64,000 bases of DNA from Pseudomonas monsensis. Its GTDB lineage: Bacteria > Pseudomonadota > Gammaproteobacteria > Pseudomonadales > Pseudomonadaceae. Shown piece after piece: positions 1-7,375 of the stretch. Positions within the stretch are counted from its first letter, which is position 1; each line of letters begins with the position of its first letter. The translations under genes and the position numbers were made by a program. Under the pieces are notes generated by a model. It made no database searches, was not told where the DNA came from, and worked only from the letters and a program-made list of their open reading frames with translations. The stretch is taken from the NCBI RefSeq assembly GCF_014268495.2, contig NZ_CP077087.1, forward strand, positions 3,723,501 to 3,787,500, in the 5' to 3' direction.

Positions 1-176
1 GCTGATCATCGGTAGATATTGGTCGAGCTCTGCCAATCGTTAGAGGCAAGAGATCACGACCGTACGCTTCTGGCCGATTGATGCCTGTCATCAAGGGCCG
101 CAGTCGACCCAAAGCAGCCCTTGATGGCTGATTGTTGTCGTCATATGTTACGGGTATTCATGGAGGATTCTGACTG

Positions 177-329
177 ATGGCACGTGTGGGTTTGATACTG
201 ACACCCGGTTTTGCGGACTGGGAATACGCTTTCATTGCGGGTACGGCCTCCCCTTTTACGGGATCGACGTTAGGTTTTTCGCTCCTGCTACGGGGGAATT
301 TCGTTCGCAAGGTGGTTTGTGCATATTGA
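177..329 (+). pseudogene. DJ-1/PfpI family N-terminal relic
   Basis: An ATG at 177 preceded by a good ribosome binding site (tggaggattctgactg) opens MARVGLILTPGFADWEYAFI, the typical N-terminus of DJ-1/PfpI proteins. The original frame is lost near base 250. Reading one base over restores family-like sequence (PFYGIDVRFFAPATGEF), so a single-base indel is visible. The shifted product ends at 327-329 after 50 codons, against about 190 for the family. Sequence after about 320 no longer looks like DJ-1, so the 3' part was deleted or replaced. The family call is from memory of its N-terminal pattern. Confidence 0.6.
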
Positions 330-492
330 AGGCCCCGCATTTGAGCAGGCGCTCGCCCATCTCCGGTCATTCTTTAACAACGCCAGCTGCCAGCTACACC
401 ATACTGTTGCGGCCAAATCCATCCCCACTGTACCTGCTTCTGCCTGACTACTACCGGTTAGCATCACGCCTCAGCCAAGGAGGTATTGCTCT

Positions 493-1122
493 ATGCCGGA
501 CACCACTAACCTCTACCTGTTCATTGCTGCTGCCTTGATGTTGCTGATCGTGCCTGGCCCTAACATGGCTATCGTCAGTAGCCATGCAGTTGCCCACGGC
601 TGGCGTGCCGGCCACGCAGCTGCACTCGGAATAACCCTGGCCGATGTGCTGATGAGCATCATGGTCAGTGCAGGTCTCGGTGCGCTGGTGATGAGTTGGG
701 CGCCGGCGTTTGATTTGCTACGGTGGGCGGGCGCTTGTTATCTGATGTGGCTGGCCTGGCAGGCATTGAAGACGCCTCCTACGGACACTGATACGTTAGC
801 TACACAGGCTTCGTTTCGGAAGATCGTGGCCCGAGCCACACTTAATAGCCTGTTAAACCCCAAGGCGCTGTTGTTCTTCATTGTATTCCTGCCGCAGTTC
901 GTCACCGTGGGTGCCAGCAGCGTCACCTCGCAATTGATGTTCTTGGGTTTGTTGCTTGCGCTGATCGCATTGATCTTCCATTCCCTACTCGGGGTCTGCG
1001 CCGGACGTCTGCATGGGCGCCTCAGCAAAGGAATAATATCTAAACGCCTTGGTGCTTATGGCTTCGCTGCGGTAATGGCAGCTCTGGCGGCACGTTTACT
1101 TGTGCTTAACCGGCCGCTTTAA
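493..1122 (+). CDS. LysE/RhtB family amino-acid exporter
   Basis: A 209-residue inner-membrane protein of the LysE/RhtB translocator superfamily, which exports amino acids such as homoserine, threonine or lysine by proton exchange. The N-terminal helix carries the family pattern with PGPNMA near residues 22-27. About six hydrophobic segments follow, and the conserved LLNPKALLFF stretch lies near residue 118. The start is supported by aaggaggt about 9 bases upstream. Length matches the family (about 205-210). No linked regulator remains; the upstream gene is a relic. The substrate cannot be told from sequence. Confidence 0.9.
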   Translation: MPDTTNLYLFIAAALMLLIVPGPNMAIVSSHAVAHGWRAGHAAALGITLADVLMSIMVSAGLGALVMSWAPAFDLLRWAGACYLMWLAWQALKTPPTDTDTLATQASFRKIVARATLNSLLNPKALLFFIVFLPQFVTVGASSVTSQLMFLGLLLALIALIFHSLLGVCAGRLHGRLSKGIISKRLGAYGFAAVMAALAARLLVLNRPL

Positions 1123-1464
1123 AGGGTCTAGGCACACCGATTCAGCAAATACTTTCGCAGCATCGAATACCGTGACTTAGACGTGATATCCGCTTTGGGC
1201 CGGTGGCTGCCCTTCGTGGCAGACAGCAACCGGCCTAGAGCAGTCAAATCCTAACGATGACTATCGACCCGTTGCGGCCATCCACTGGAGCCACCAGCAT
1301 CGGGGGCTGCTGGTGATGAGGTGATGCATGGCGGCGATTGAACCATGAAATTTATTCACTGATTTCACTCGCAACTCCAATGCCCTGACCACCTGTCTTT
1401 TGACAGGTGATTTTTATTTCTTCGGGGTAAGCCTTCCGGGGTGTTTTTTCGTTCGAGGGATCGC
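1123..1464. other. Intergenic region between convergent genes
   Basis: No convincing gene was found in either strand. The stretch holds imperfect GC-rich inverted repeats (for example around 1195-1235 and 1285-1312) and one clear terminator-like hairpin near its right end, listed separately. Confidence 0.5.
1390..1420 (+). terminator. Rho-independent terminator-like hairpin
   Basis: Arms cacctgtc (1390-1397) and gacaggtg (1402-1409) are perfect complements around a tttt loop, followed by atttttatttctt on the + strand. It lies between the convergent LysE and AarF genes. The two arms are identical to those of the 22-bp palindromes found before the Ig-like genes at 36-47 kb. Confidence 0.65.
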
Positions 1465-2784
1465 TCAAATCAGGTAAGGCTCGAACAGGCATCGCACATT
1501 CACCCTCGCCTTAAGCTTCGCAGCCAGCAGGTACAACCCACCCACCTTGCGATGCAGAAGAAGGACATCCACCGGCGGCGTGTGCCAGAAGTCGCGTTCG
1601 CCCCCCAGTTGCCACCCTGCATCGCGCAAGCGGCCTGCGAGGTCTGACATCGCAAAGTCGTAGGCGCCTTGATGCCGCAGTGGCTCGCAGGCCTGGGTGA
1701 TGAGGTCAGTCAGCAATAAACGATGCCTGGGCAGGGTTTCATGCTGAAAGTAGCCAACTTCCAACGCTGCTTCGCTGATGGCTGCGCGGTCTTCACGCAG
1801 GCCTGCAACCAGCAGTTTCCGAAATGCCTCGGTGCTGTTGCGGCCATAAAGGCGCGTGGCACCAAAATCGAGCAACACAATCTTCCCGGTGTCTTGCTGA
1901 TAACGATAATTAGCAAAGTTAGGGTCGGTCTGGACGCATTGAAACTCAAACACCTCACGCAGAAGCAGGCCGAACAGCAAGGTGATGATCCTGTCGCGCT
2001 CTGCCTGGGGTGCGTGTTCAAGGGCCTCCAATGCGACGCCGTCGGCGAAGGACATCACCAGAATGTTCGGCGTACTGAACTCGGCATGCCCAAGAGGAAC
2101 CAGGAAGTCGGGACTGTCGGCTAACTGTTGATGAAAGCGCTGTAAGTACATCGCTTCTTTCAGGTAATCGGCTTCATTTTGCAATTGAAGCTTGGCCTCC
2201 TGGAGCAGCGGTGCGACGTCCATGCCGTGAGGCAGCAGCCCTGACATGCGCAGCAAAGTAGCGACGTTATCCACATCACTGGAAATACTTTCGCGCACGC
2301 CTGGATATTGCACTTTGATCGCCAGACGTTGTCCGTCTTTGCCTCGCGCAGCATGAACCTGACCGATGGATGCCGCCGCCAATGGCGTGAAGGAAAACTG
2401 CTCGAAGCGCCCTTCCCAGCCCTTACCCCAGTTTTCGTCAAGGACCCCGACCAACTGGCTCATGGGCATCGGATGCGCGTCGGAACGCAGACGAGAAAGC
2501 ATGTCGCTCAGCTCGCTTGGTAACAAATTACCCGCATCCATTGATAACAACTGTCCGACCTTCATGGCCGCACCACGCAATTGCGACAGTTGCTCGGCAA
2601 CCCGAAGTGCATTACCCGGGGTTAACAGCAGATCACTGAACGCCGGTCGCTTACCTTGAGCCAACTGCCGCGCACCTTCGGCCAGCATGCCGCCCAGTAC
2701 GCCCGAGGCCAGACTGCCAAAACGCATCAGCCGCGACAGGCGACCGCCCGGCACTGCAGACGATTCGGGCCGGCGCGGTTTCAC
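1465..2784 (-). CDS. ABC1/AarF (UbiB/ADCK-like) atypical kinase
   Basis: A 439-residue protein of the ABC1/ADCK family, atypical kinases or ATPases tied to ubiquinone biosynthesis or lipid homeostasis. Visible family marks are the KxGQ motif (AAMKVGQLLSMDAG), the Ala-rich loop AAASIGQVHAA, the lysine strand LAIKVQYPG, QTDPNFANYRY (like QTDPNWSNF of ADCK3) and the metal-binding LLDFGATR. A longer open frame upstream reads through the neighbouring gene and is an artefact. I chose GTG at 2784, which overlaps the TGA of the upstream DUF3429 gene (GTGA), implying translational coupling. An internal ATG at MRFGSL is the alternative start. Confidence 0.85.
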   Translation of the reverse strand: MKPRRPESSAVPGGRLSRLMRFGSLASGVLGGMLAEGARQLAQGKRPAFSDLLLTPGNALRVAEQLSQLRGAAMKVGQLLSMDAGNLLPSELSDMLSRLRSDAHPMPMSQLVGVLDENWGKGWEGRFEQFSFTPLAAASIGQVHAARGKDGQRLAIKVQYPGVRESISSDVDNVATLLRMSGLLPHGMDVAPLLQEAKLQLQNEADYLKEAMYLQRFHQQLADSPDFLVPLGHAEFSTPNILVMSFADGVALEALEHAPQAERDRIITLLFGLLLREVFEFQCVQTDPNFANYRYQQDTGKIVLLDFGATRLYGRNSTEAFRKLLVAGLREDRAAISEAALEVGYFQHETLPRHRLLLTDLITQACEPLRHQGAYDFAMSDLAGRLRDAGWQLGGERDFWHTPPVDVLLLHRKVGGLYLLAAKLKARVNVRCLFEPYLI

Positions 2785-3245
2785 GAAAAAATGACTACAG
2801 TGATTGCGCCAACAAGCAGGCAAACACTCGCTACAGTTGTCAGGCGCAATCGCATCGGCAGATACCAGGCGTGCAGGCTCACAACCTGGACCAACTGCCG
2901 GTCTTGCCAGAAATGGACGACAAATCCACCGATCAACAGCAAGCAACCCAATGGCACCGGCACTAACGTGCTGAGCCACGCGATAAGCGCCGGGGTGACG
3001 CTCCATATAAGCCGGCCGCGGCGCAATTCGGCACTCATGTTTTGCACTGACATGGCGAAGCCCCAGTGCAACGCGCCGACGAAGCTCAGGATGACCGCGC
3101 CATAGTTGACCAGCGCCACCGCCCAAAACGATCGATTTTCCAGAGATGTGAGGATGAGTAGCGCGAGACCAATAAAGGGTAGCAACCCGCCATAACCCAG
3201 CATGACGACATATCTTGGCGGCGAGAGCGAAGATGACACGTTCAT
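2781..3245 (-). CDS. DUF3429 family membrane protein
   Basis: A 154-residue inner-membrane protein with about five hydrophobic segments, matching my recollection of DUF3429 (including the VGALHWGFAM stretch). The ATG at 3245 follows ggaagcag at a good distance; in-frame sequence further upstream is polar, repeat-poor and unlike the family. The stop overlaps the GTG start of the AarF-type kinase gene, so the two are co-transcribed and probably translationally coupled. Function unknown. Confidence 0.8.
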   Translation of the reverse strand: MNVSSSLSPPRYVVMLGYGGLLPFIGLALLILTSLENRSFWAVALVNYGAVILSFVGALHWGFAMSVQNMSAELRRGRLIWSVTPALIAWLSTLVPVPLGCLLLIGGFVVHFWQDRQLVQVVSLHAWYLPMRLRLTTVASVCLLVGAITVVIFS

Positions 3246-3501
3246 TTCAACTGCTTCCAGTGCTCGATGTACAAGACTGTAGACCCAAAAGCTAAGAGGT
3301 GATGCCAATGCTTTTGACTTGAACACTGGACCAGACTCTTTTCCTTGATTAAGGCTGTTTTGGATCGTTTTCTGCCTTGGGTGCCGGACAGAAATCGGCC
3401 AAAAGCTGACCGTCAGCATACTCCCCTCAAAGAACTCCTGATCTATAGTCACTGATGAGTCCATAGGGTGCGGTAAAATTCAACTCGCAGGGAGCGTATG
3501 A

Positions 3502-3930
3502 ATGACTCGATTGCAAACACTCAAGTTGATTCAGATAGCCATTGCCCTTCCAGCCTATACCGTACCTTCAAGCACTACATTCGTCTTCACTCTTTGGTTC
3601 ACCATCACCTCGACGATCAACCTGTTCACCTCACAATCCTTTTCAGGTTGGGGGGTGATCATGTTGTGGCTTCTGCTGTCGCTGTTCTCGCAATGGGCAT
3701 GCTGGAGCATTTTTTCCGACTCGCTGGAGGACAGCCCCTCTTTGCAACACCTGCCACTACTTGTACTTGGGGTATTGTTAACACTGATTTTAGGTTTGAG
3801 TGCCTGGGTCCTTTTTCACATAGGCCTAATCTGGCTTATGTGCGGTACACAAGGCATTGCAGCCGGTGTGCTTTTGACGATCAGTTGTGTGAGAAAAAGA
3901 CGTCAAACTGGCGACATGCTCAGTGAATGA
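3502..3930 (+). CDS. Hypothetical four-helix membrane protein
   Basis: A 142-residue protein with about four hydrophobic segments (around residues 10-45, 50-70, 84-105 and 108-130) and a basic C-terminus (RKRRQTGD). Two ATGs four bases apart (3498 and 3502) open two overlapping frames of the same length. Only the 3502 frame gives a coherent membrane protein, while the other is His/Thr-rich without structure. A GGAG lies 8 bases upstream. I do not recognise the family. It is divergent from the DUF3429/AarF pair across about 250 bases. Confidence 0.5.
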   Translation: MTRLQTLKLIQIAIALPAYTVPSSTTFVFTLWFTITSTINLFTSQSFSGWGVIMLWLLLSLFSQWACWSIFSDSLEDSPSLQHLPLLVLGVLLTLILGLSAWVLFHIGLIWLMCGTQGIAAGVLLTISCVRKRRQTGDMLSE

Positions 3931-4309
3931 GTTCATCAGGGTGTCGGCCCTTTGCTGAGAGTGGAGGCGTAAAGCAGATGTTCTCTATCAGCTTATGCAA
4001 CCGTTCGGGGGCGGCAGCGCCCGGTCAAAACACGCCACTCCCGAACGGCTGCTTTTGGCCCAGAGTGTGTAAAAACGCTTCGCCAAAATTGGAGTGTGCG
4101 CGTTTACGTCGAATCTGAAATTTATCGGCACGTCAGCAGGTGCGGATTTTACGTAGAAGCGCGATTCTCAGTCCGGGCTTGAGTACCTGTCGCGCTGAAA
4201 AACGTTTTTACACAGCCTCGGCCGGAAGTTGCCGTTCATGAGTAGCAAATTTCGACCCACGTAGCCTAACAGCAGCAAATAAATCTGCCGCCATAACTTC
4301 GACTAAAGA
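3931..4309. other. Intergenic region with hairpin and MITE-like element
   Basis: No gene found. A long hairpin has arms ccgttcggg (4001-4009) and cccgaacgg (4040-4048). A 149-bp element with 12-bp perfect terminal inverted repeats follows and is listed separately. Confidence 0.55.
4066..4214. mobile_element. MITE-like element with 12-bp terminal inverted repeats
   Basis: The segment begins tgtgtaaaaacg (4066-4077) and ends cgtttttacaca (4203-4214), a perfect 12-bp inverted repeat, and encloses about 125 bases with no coding potential. Size and structure fit a non-autonomous miniature transposable element. A target-site duplication is not obvious. Confidence 0.5.
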
Positions 4310-4755
4310 TCAATCACCGAGCGGCCATTCAAGTACCGGCAGTTGCCGGGGCTCGCCACACACAGGGCGCGATACATTGAGCATATGCCGAGCACCGAGC
4401 CGCTCGTAGAAGCCTTGGGCCCACGGATCGGATTTCACCACCAAAGTAGTTACCTCTAGCCCGCGTGCAACAACTAGAGCATGCCCCACCAGGCGCCGCC
4501 CGTGGCCCCCCTTCATGGTTGACGGGTCGACCCAGCAATGTTCCAAATGCTCGCTTCAACCCATAGAAGCCCCATGTGAACCATCCGCCGCGACCAACAC
4601 CGCGTAATGACCAGCCAGTTGCGCAGGGGTTAGCGTCAGCGCGGCTTCCACGCTTCCATCCACTCCGCAGGATAACCCTAATGGGCTTTGCTGCGCTGAG
4701 GCAGAGCACTGAGCACAGACGCATCTGCCCCACGGGACGGCCGTAAGATCGGTGT
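4310..4755 (-). pseudogene. Decayed second GNAT acetyltransferase
   Basis: A second GNAT domain follows the intact acetyltransferase on the same strand but is broken. Its N-terminus (TPILRPSRGADASVL) is now the C-terminal tail of the upstream gene. That frame stops at TAG (4680-4678) exactly where family-like sequence (GYPAEWMEAWK) continues. A frame change follows near 4640, and a TGA lies at 4558-4556. Beyond it, GNAT acetyl-CoA-binding sequence resumes (GGHGRRLVGHALVVARG, then WAQGFYERLGA). At least three lesions are visible, so no functional product is expected. Confidence 0.75.
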
Positions 4756-5340
4756 ATCGTCTGCCAATAACGCTCGCCCCGCCGGGTCAGTGGCCAGCAG
4801 ACTGTATTGGTGCAGGCTGAGGAAGCGCTCGTGCTTGTACTCCAACTCCCGAAGAGTTCCCTCAAACACAAAGCCGAGTCGCTCCAGCAAGCGCGAACTG
4901 GCGGGATTCTCCGGCTCAACATCTGCATGGATGCGGTGCACGCCGAGCGTGCCCAAGGCGAAGCGGATAATAGTGGGCAGGCAGGCTTGCATGAGCCCCT
5001 GCCCCCAGTACTCCGGCATCAGCCAGTAACCGATTTCCAGGCTGCGATCAGCATGAGACCAATCATTGAAGCCGCAGGCGCCTACCAACTCGTCCTGACC
5101 CGGCTGGGCTATGCCCCACCAAATACCCTTGCGCTCTTCGAGCAACGCGTCGTACCAGCGCATTTGCTCGTCCGTCGCTTCGAGACTGTCGTAAGACACG
5201 CCGTAGCAGGCAACTACCTGCGGATTAGAGAGCCCTGCAAAAATCGCATCGACATCACGTCGATGAATTCGCCGCAGGGTGCAGCGTGGCAGGAAATACT
5301 CGGGAAAGTCGTCAACAAGGTCCATCAAATTCAGCGTCAC
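4678..5340 (-). CDS. RimJ/RimL-type GNAT N-acetyltransferase
   Basis: A 220-residue GNAT acetyltransferase of the RimJ/RimL type, which acetylates protein N-termini or small amines. The fold's marks are visible: LRRIHRRDVDAIF at the start, LEIGYWLMPEYWGQGLMQ (motif A, acetyl-CoA binding) and NPASSRLLERLGFVFEGT. The last 25 or so residues do not belong to this family: they are the N-terminus of a second, decayed GNAT now read through in frame. The ATG at 5340 lacks a strong Shine-Dalgarno. The natural C-terminus was probably near residue 185. Confidence 0.85.
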   Translation of the reverse strand: MTLNLMDLVDDFPEYFLPRCTLRRIHRRDVDAIFAGLSNPQVVACYGVSYDSLEATDEQMRWYDALLEERKGIWWGIAQPGQDELVGACGFNDWSHADRSLEIGYWLMPEYWGQGLMQACLPTIIRFALGTLGVHRIHADVEPENPASSRLLERLGFVFEGTLRELEYKHERFLSLHQYSLLATDPAGRALLADDTPILRPSRGADASVLSALPQRSKAH

Positions 5341-5629
5341 AGTTCTAGGTTAGTGCAAGAATACTCGCAGCATCGGGGCCGGGTGCACAGGTACAGTTAG
5401 GAGGGGACTGGACGCAACAGAACTATAAGCGGTAACACTGATTGGCTACTCGTGGGCTACTTTTGGCCGATTACCGCCTGTTGTGAACGTTAGAGAACTG
5501 GCAAAAAGAACGGGCCAGTTGTGCCTGCGAAACTAGTGCGATTCTTACCCTTGACTTTAGACCAGCTAATGACCGTCTCTTTTTACTGGGCTACCACAGT
5601 TGTGATAGCCAGCGCTTATCCCTTTTTGG
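5341..5629. other. Intergenic region, no gene seen
   Basis: No open frame with coding character or ribosome binding site was found. The sequence has lower GC than its surroundings. Confidence 0.4.
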
Positions 5630-6079
5630 TCACGCCCTTCCGTCGAGCGCTACTTTTGCGGCTAGCGGTTCAAAAGCCTGACTGAAATCGCCAACCCGAT
5701 TGATCATCTCGAAAAACCACTGAAATGACTCTTGCACGAAATCTTCATCGGAAGCTCTGTCAGGATACATGACGCAAAACAAAGCTCTTACGACAGCATC
5801 CTCGTTATCCTCAATGTCAACATCGCGCCCTTTCGCTTCCAGAAAATCCCAACATTTAACTCTGGCAGTATTCAACTCCCTTTCATTTTTCCCGCCCTCA
5901 AACCAGTATCTTTGCGCAGCTTCGAACGCGCTTTTGACACTCGGGGACACTCCTTCGTCCTGAAGAACGATACCGACGCCCGCGCACATAAACTTCATTA
6001 TGTTCCGAGCCGCTTCAGCTTCAGCCTTACCTTTACTCAACTGCTCTGAAAAATGAACAATTTGCTCATGATTAATCAT
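5630..6079 (-). CDS. Hypothetical soluble protein, possibly immunity-like
   Basis: A 149-residue soluble, mildly acidic, mostly helical protein that I do not recognise. The ATG at 6079 (MINHEQIVHF) is preceded by cttggagtccac, and the longer in-frame N-terminus has no such site. A Glu/Asp-rich segment (DVDIEDNEDAVVRALF, residues 101-116) and aromatic-rich C-terminal helices (ESFQWFFEMI) are seen. GC is lower than in neighbours. An orphan immunity protein is one possibility suggested by composition and the accessory context, but no toxin gene is adjacent. Confidence 0.65.
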   Translation of the reverse strand: MINHEQIVHFSEQLSKGKAEAEAARNIMKFMCAGVGIVLQDEGVSPSVKSAFEAAQRYWFEGGKNERELNTARVKCWDFLEAKGRDVDIEDNEDAVVRALFCVMYPDRASDEDFVQESFQWFFEMINRVGDFSQAFEPLAAKVALDGRA

Positions 6080-6331
6080 GGTGGACTCCAAGTATTGCGA
6101 GTACAGAGCTACAGGAGCGACACGCCTTTTTAGCGGATTCATGCCCTTTGCCCGAGGTACCAATATTGACGGCTTCGCTTGTATCGCCCGCAGGATCCAT
6201 TCCCGCGGCAAAGGAACGGCTCAAGCACTCGATTTCTGCACACTTGCCATGCCATGGCTCACGTTGATCCTGAACCGCCCCAGGTTTCGTAGACACCTCC
6301 ATGCCTCAAACCGAGGTCAATCAGGAGGTGC

Positions 6332-6472
6332 CATGAGCAACCCGCATTACCCCGAAGAATTCAGAATCCAGCAGTCAATCAAGTGACCGAAAAGAAGCTG
6401 CCTGTCGCTGATGTAGCGGCTCTTCTCGGCGTGATGCGCAGTGATTCAACTGCATGGGTAAAGGTCCTTCGC
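6332..6472 (+). mobile_element. IS3-family orfA transposase relic
   Basis: ATG at 6332 with upstream caggaggtgcc opens MSNPHYPEEFRIQ, the start of IS3-type OrfA proteins. The frame stops at TGA after SIK. One base over, the text continues as QVTEKKLPVADVAALLGV, the helix-turn-helix of the same protein, then degenerates. About 45 codons of the roughly 90-codon orfA survive and no orfB is visible. This marks a past insertion. Confidence 0.75.
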
Positions 6473-6494
6473 AAGATAGAGGTTACATTCGTCT

Positions 6495-6908
6495 TCACTC
6501 AGGCTGTCGCGCTTTAGCACTGAGTTGCACAGGCTGGGTCTCGATCAGCTTGCGTGCCAGGATCATGCGCTGCGTTATCGCAACATATTTCTTGAAGTGC
6601 GGTGATTCGATGTGTGCCCGATAGGCATCCTCACTCGCATAAATCTCGAAAAAACGAAGACTGTTGGGCTTGTCCTTCTCCGCAACCGAGTAGATGGCAA
6701 GCACCCCGGGCTCAACGCGGATGGATTCATCTATCTCTTCCCTGACCGCCACCTTGTAGGCTTCAAGGTGTGCCGGATCGATCTCCAACTCTGCAATGCG
6801 TACGACGGTCGTAGTTGCCTCTTGGGCCTGCGTCGTAACAGCTCCGAAGCCAGATCCCATGCCAACGGCAACTACTGCCGTCAGAAGCCGATTTGTGTTT
6901 TTCGTCAT
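6495..6908 (-). CDS. Exported antibiotic biosynthesis monooxygenase (ABM) domain protein
   Basis: A 137-residue protein with a Sec signal peptide (TKNTNRLLTAVVAVGMGSGF, predicted cleavage near TQA-Q) and one ABM-type alpha-beta barrel domain (residues 32-115). VRIAELEIDP and LRFFEIYASEDAYRAHIESP are characteristic. Such dimeric barrels include small monooxygenases and stress-related proteins of unknown substrate; a periplasmic location is inferred. The start at 6908 has a strong site (aaggagatatcac); the longer in-frame extension lacks one. A LysR relic lies just upstream on the same strand. Confidence 0.85.
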   Translation of the reverse strand: MTKNTNRLLTAVVAVGMGSGFGAVTTQAQEATTTVVRIAELEIDPAHLEAYKVAVREEIDESIRVEPGVLAIYSVAEKDKPNSLRFFEIYASEDAYRAHIESPHFKKYVAITQRMILARKLIETQPVQLSAKARQPE

Positions 6909-6966
6909 GTGATATCTCCTTGGGTCAACGGTCTGTGCAACAGTCGTCTTCCAACTATCGCTAGCG

Positions 6967-7259
6967 CTACCCATCTTGCGGGATTTTCTCCAATTCGCAG
7001 ACAAGCACATCTATCGCAAGGCGAGATCGAAGCGGTTGATATTGAGCTGCGGGTCAGACGACGTAGCACTCCATGGCTGCTCTAGGCCGATCCCCCCATA
7101 TTTCTATGAGTGTGCCCTGCTGCATTCGATCACGAATCAACCAGTAGGGAAGCCAAGCCAGCCCCATGCCTTCGGCGGCAGGCAGAAAAGCTTCGAGCTG
7201 CCGGGCGAAAGCCCATACGCGGGAGCAGCACAGATCATTGTCGGCCTGTGCTTCGCCAA
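6967..7259 (-). pseudogene. LysR-type regulator C-terminal relic
   Basis: Reading the minus strand gives the end of a LysR substrate-binding domain: QLEAFLPAAEGMGLAWLPYW then LIRDRMQQGTLIEIW and RPRAAMECYVV. It stops at TGA (7056-7054). One base over, the C-terminus resumes (PQLNINRFDLAIDVLV) to a TAG at 6969-6967. No helix-turn-helix half is present upstream. It is a truncated, frameshifted relic, perhaps of the regulator once tied to the adjacent ABM gene. Confidence 0.7.
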
Positions 7260-7375
7260 TGAACTGATCCGCTTGGGCAGTAACGCGTCTGCCCCTTCGA
7301 CCGGTGAGTTATTTTCGGATCCTGATGACTTCAGCTATCAGTGGTGTTCAAAAGTTTTTGAACGACCGACTAGTG

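Noticed and set aside
1465..3126. A 553-residue open frame covering the AarF-type kinase
   Set aside because: Its first 114 codons read antisense-free but out of frame through the DUF3429 gene and look nothing like the family. The GTG at 2784 with GTGA coupling explains the real start.
3498..3926. Alternative 142-codon frame starting four bases before the membrane-protein gene
   Set aside because: It shares the ribosome binding site but gives a His/Thr-rich sequence with no membrane helices or domain pattern.
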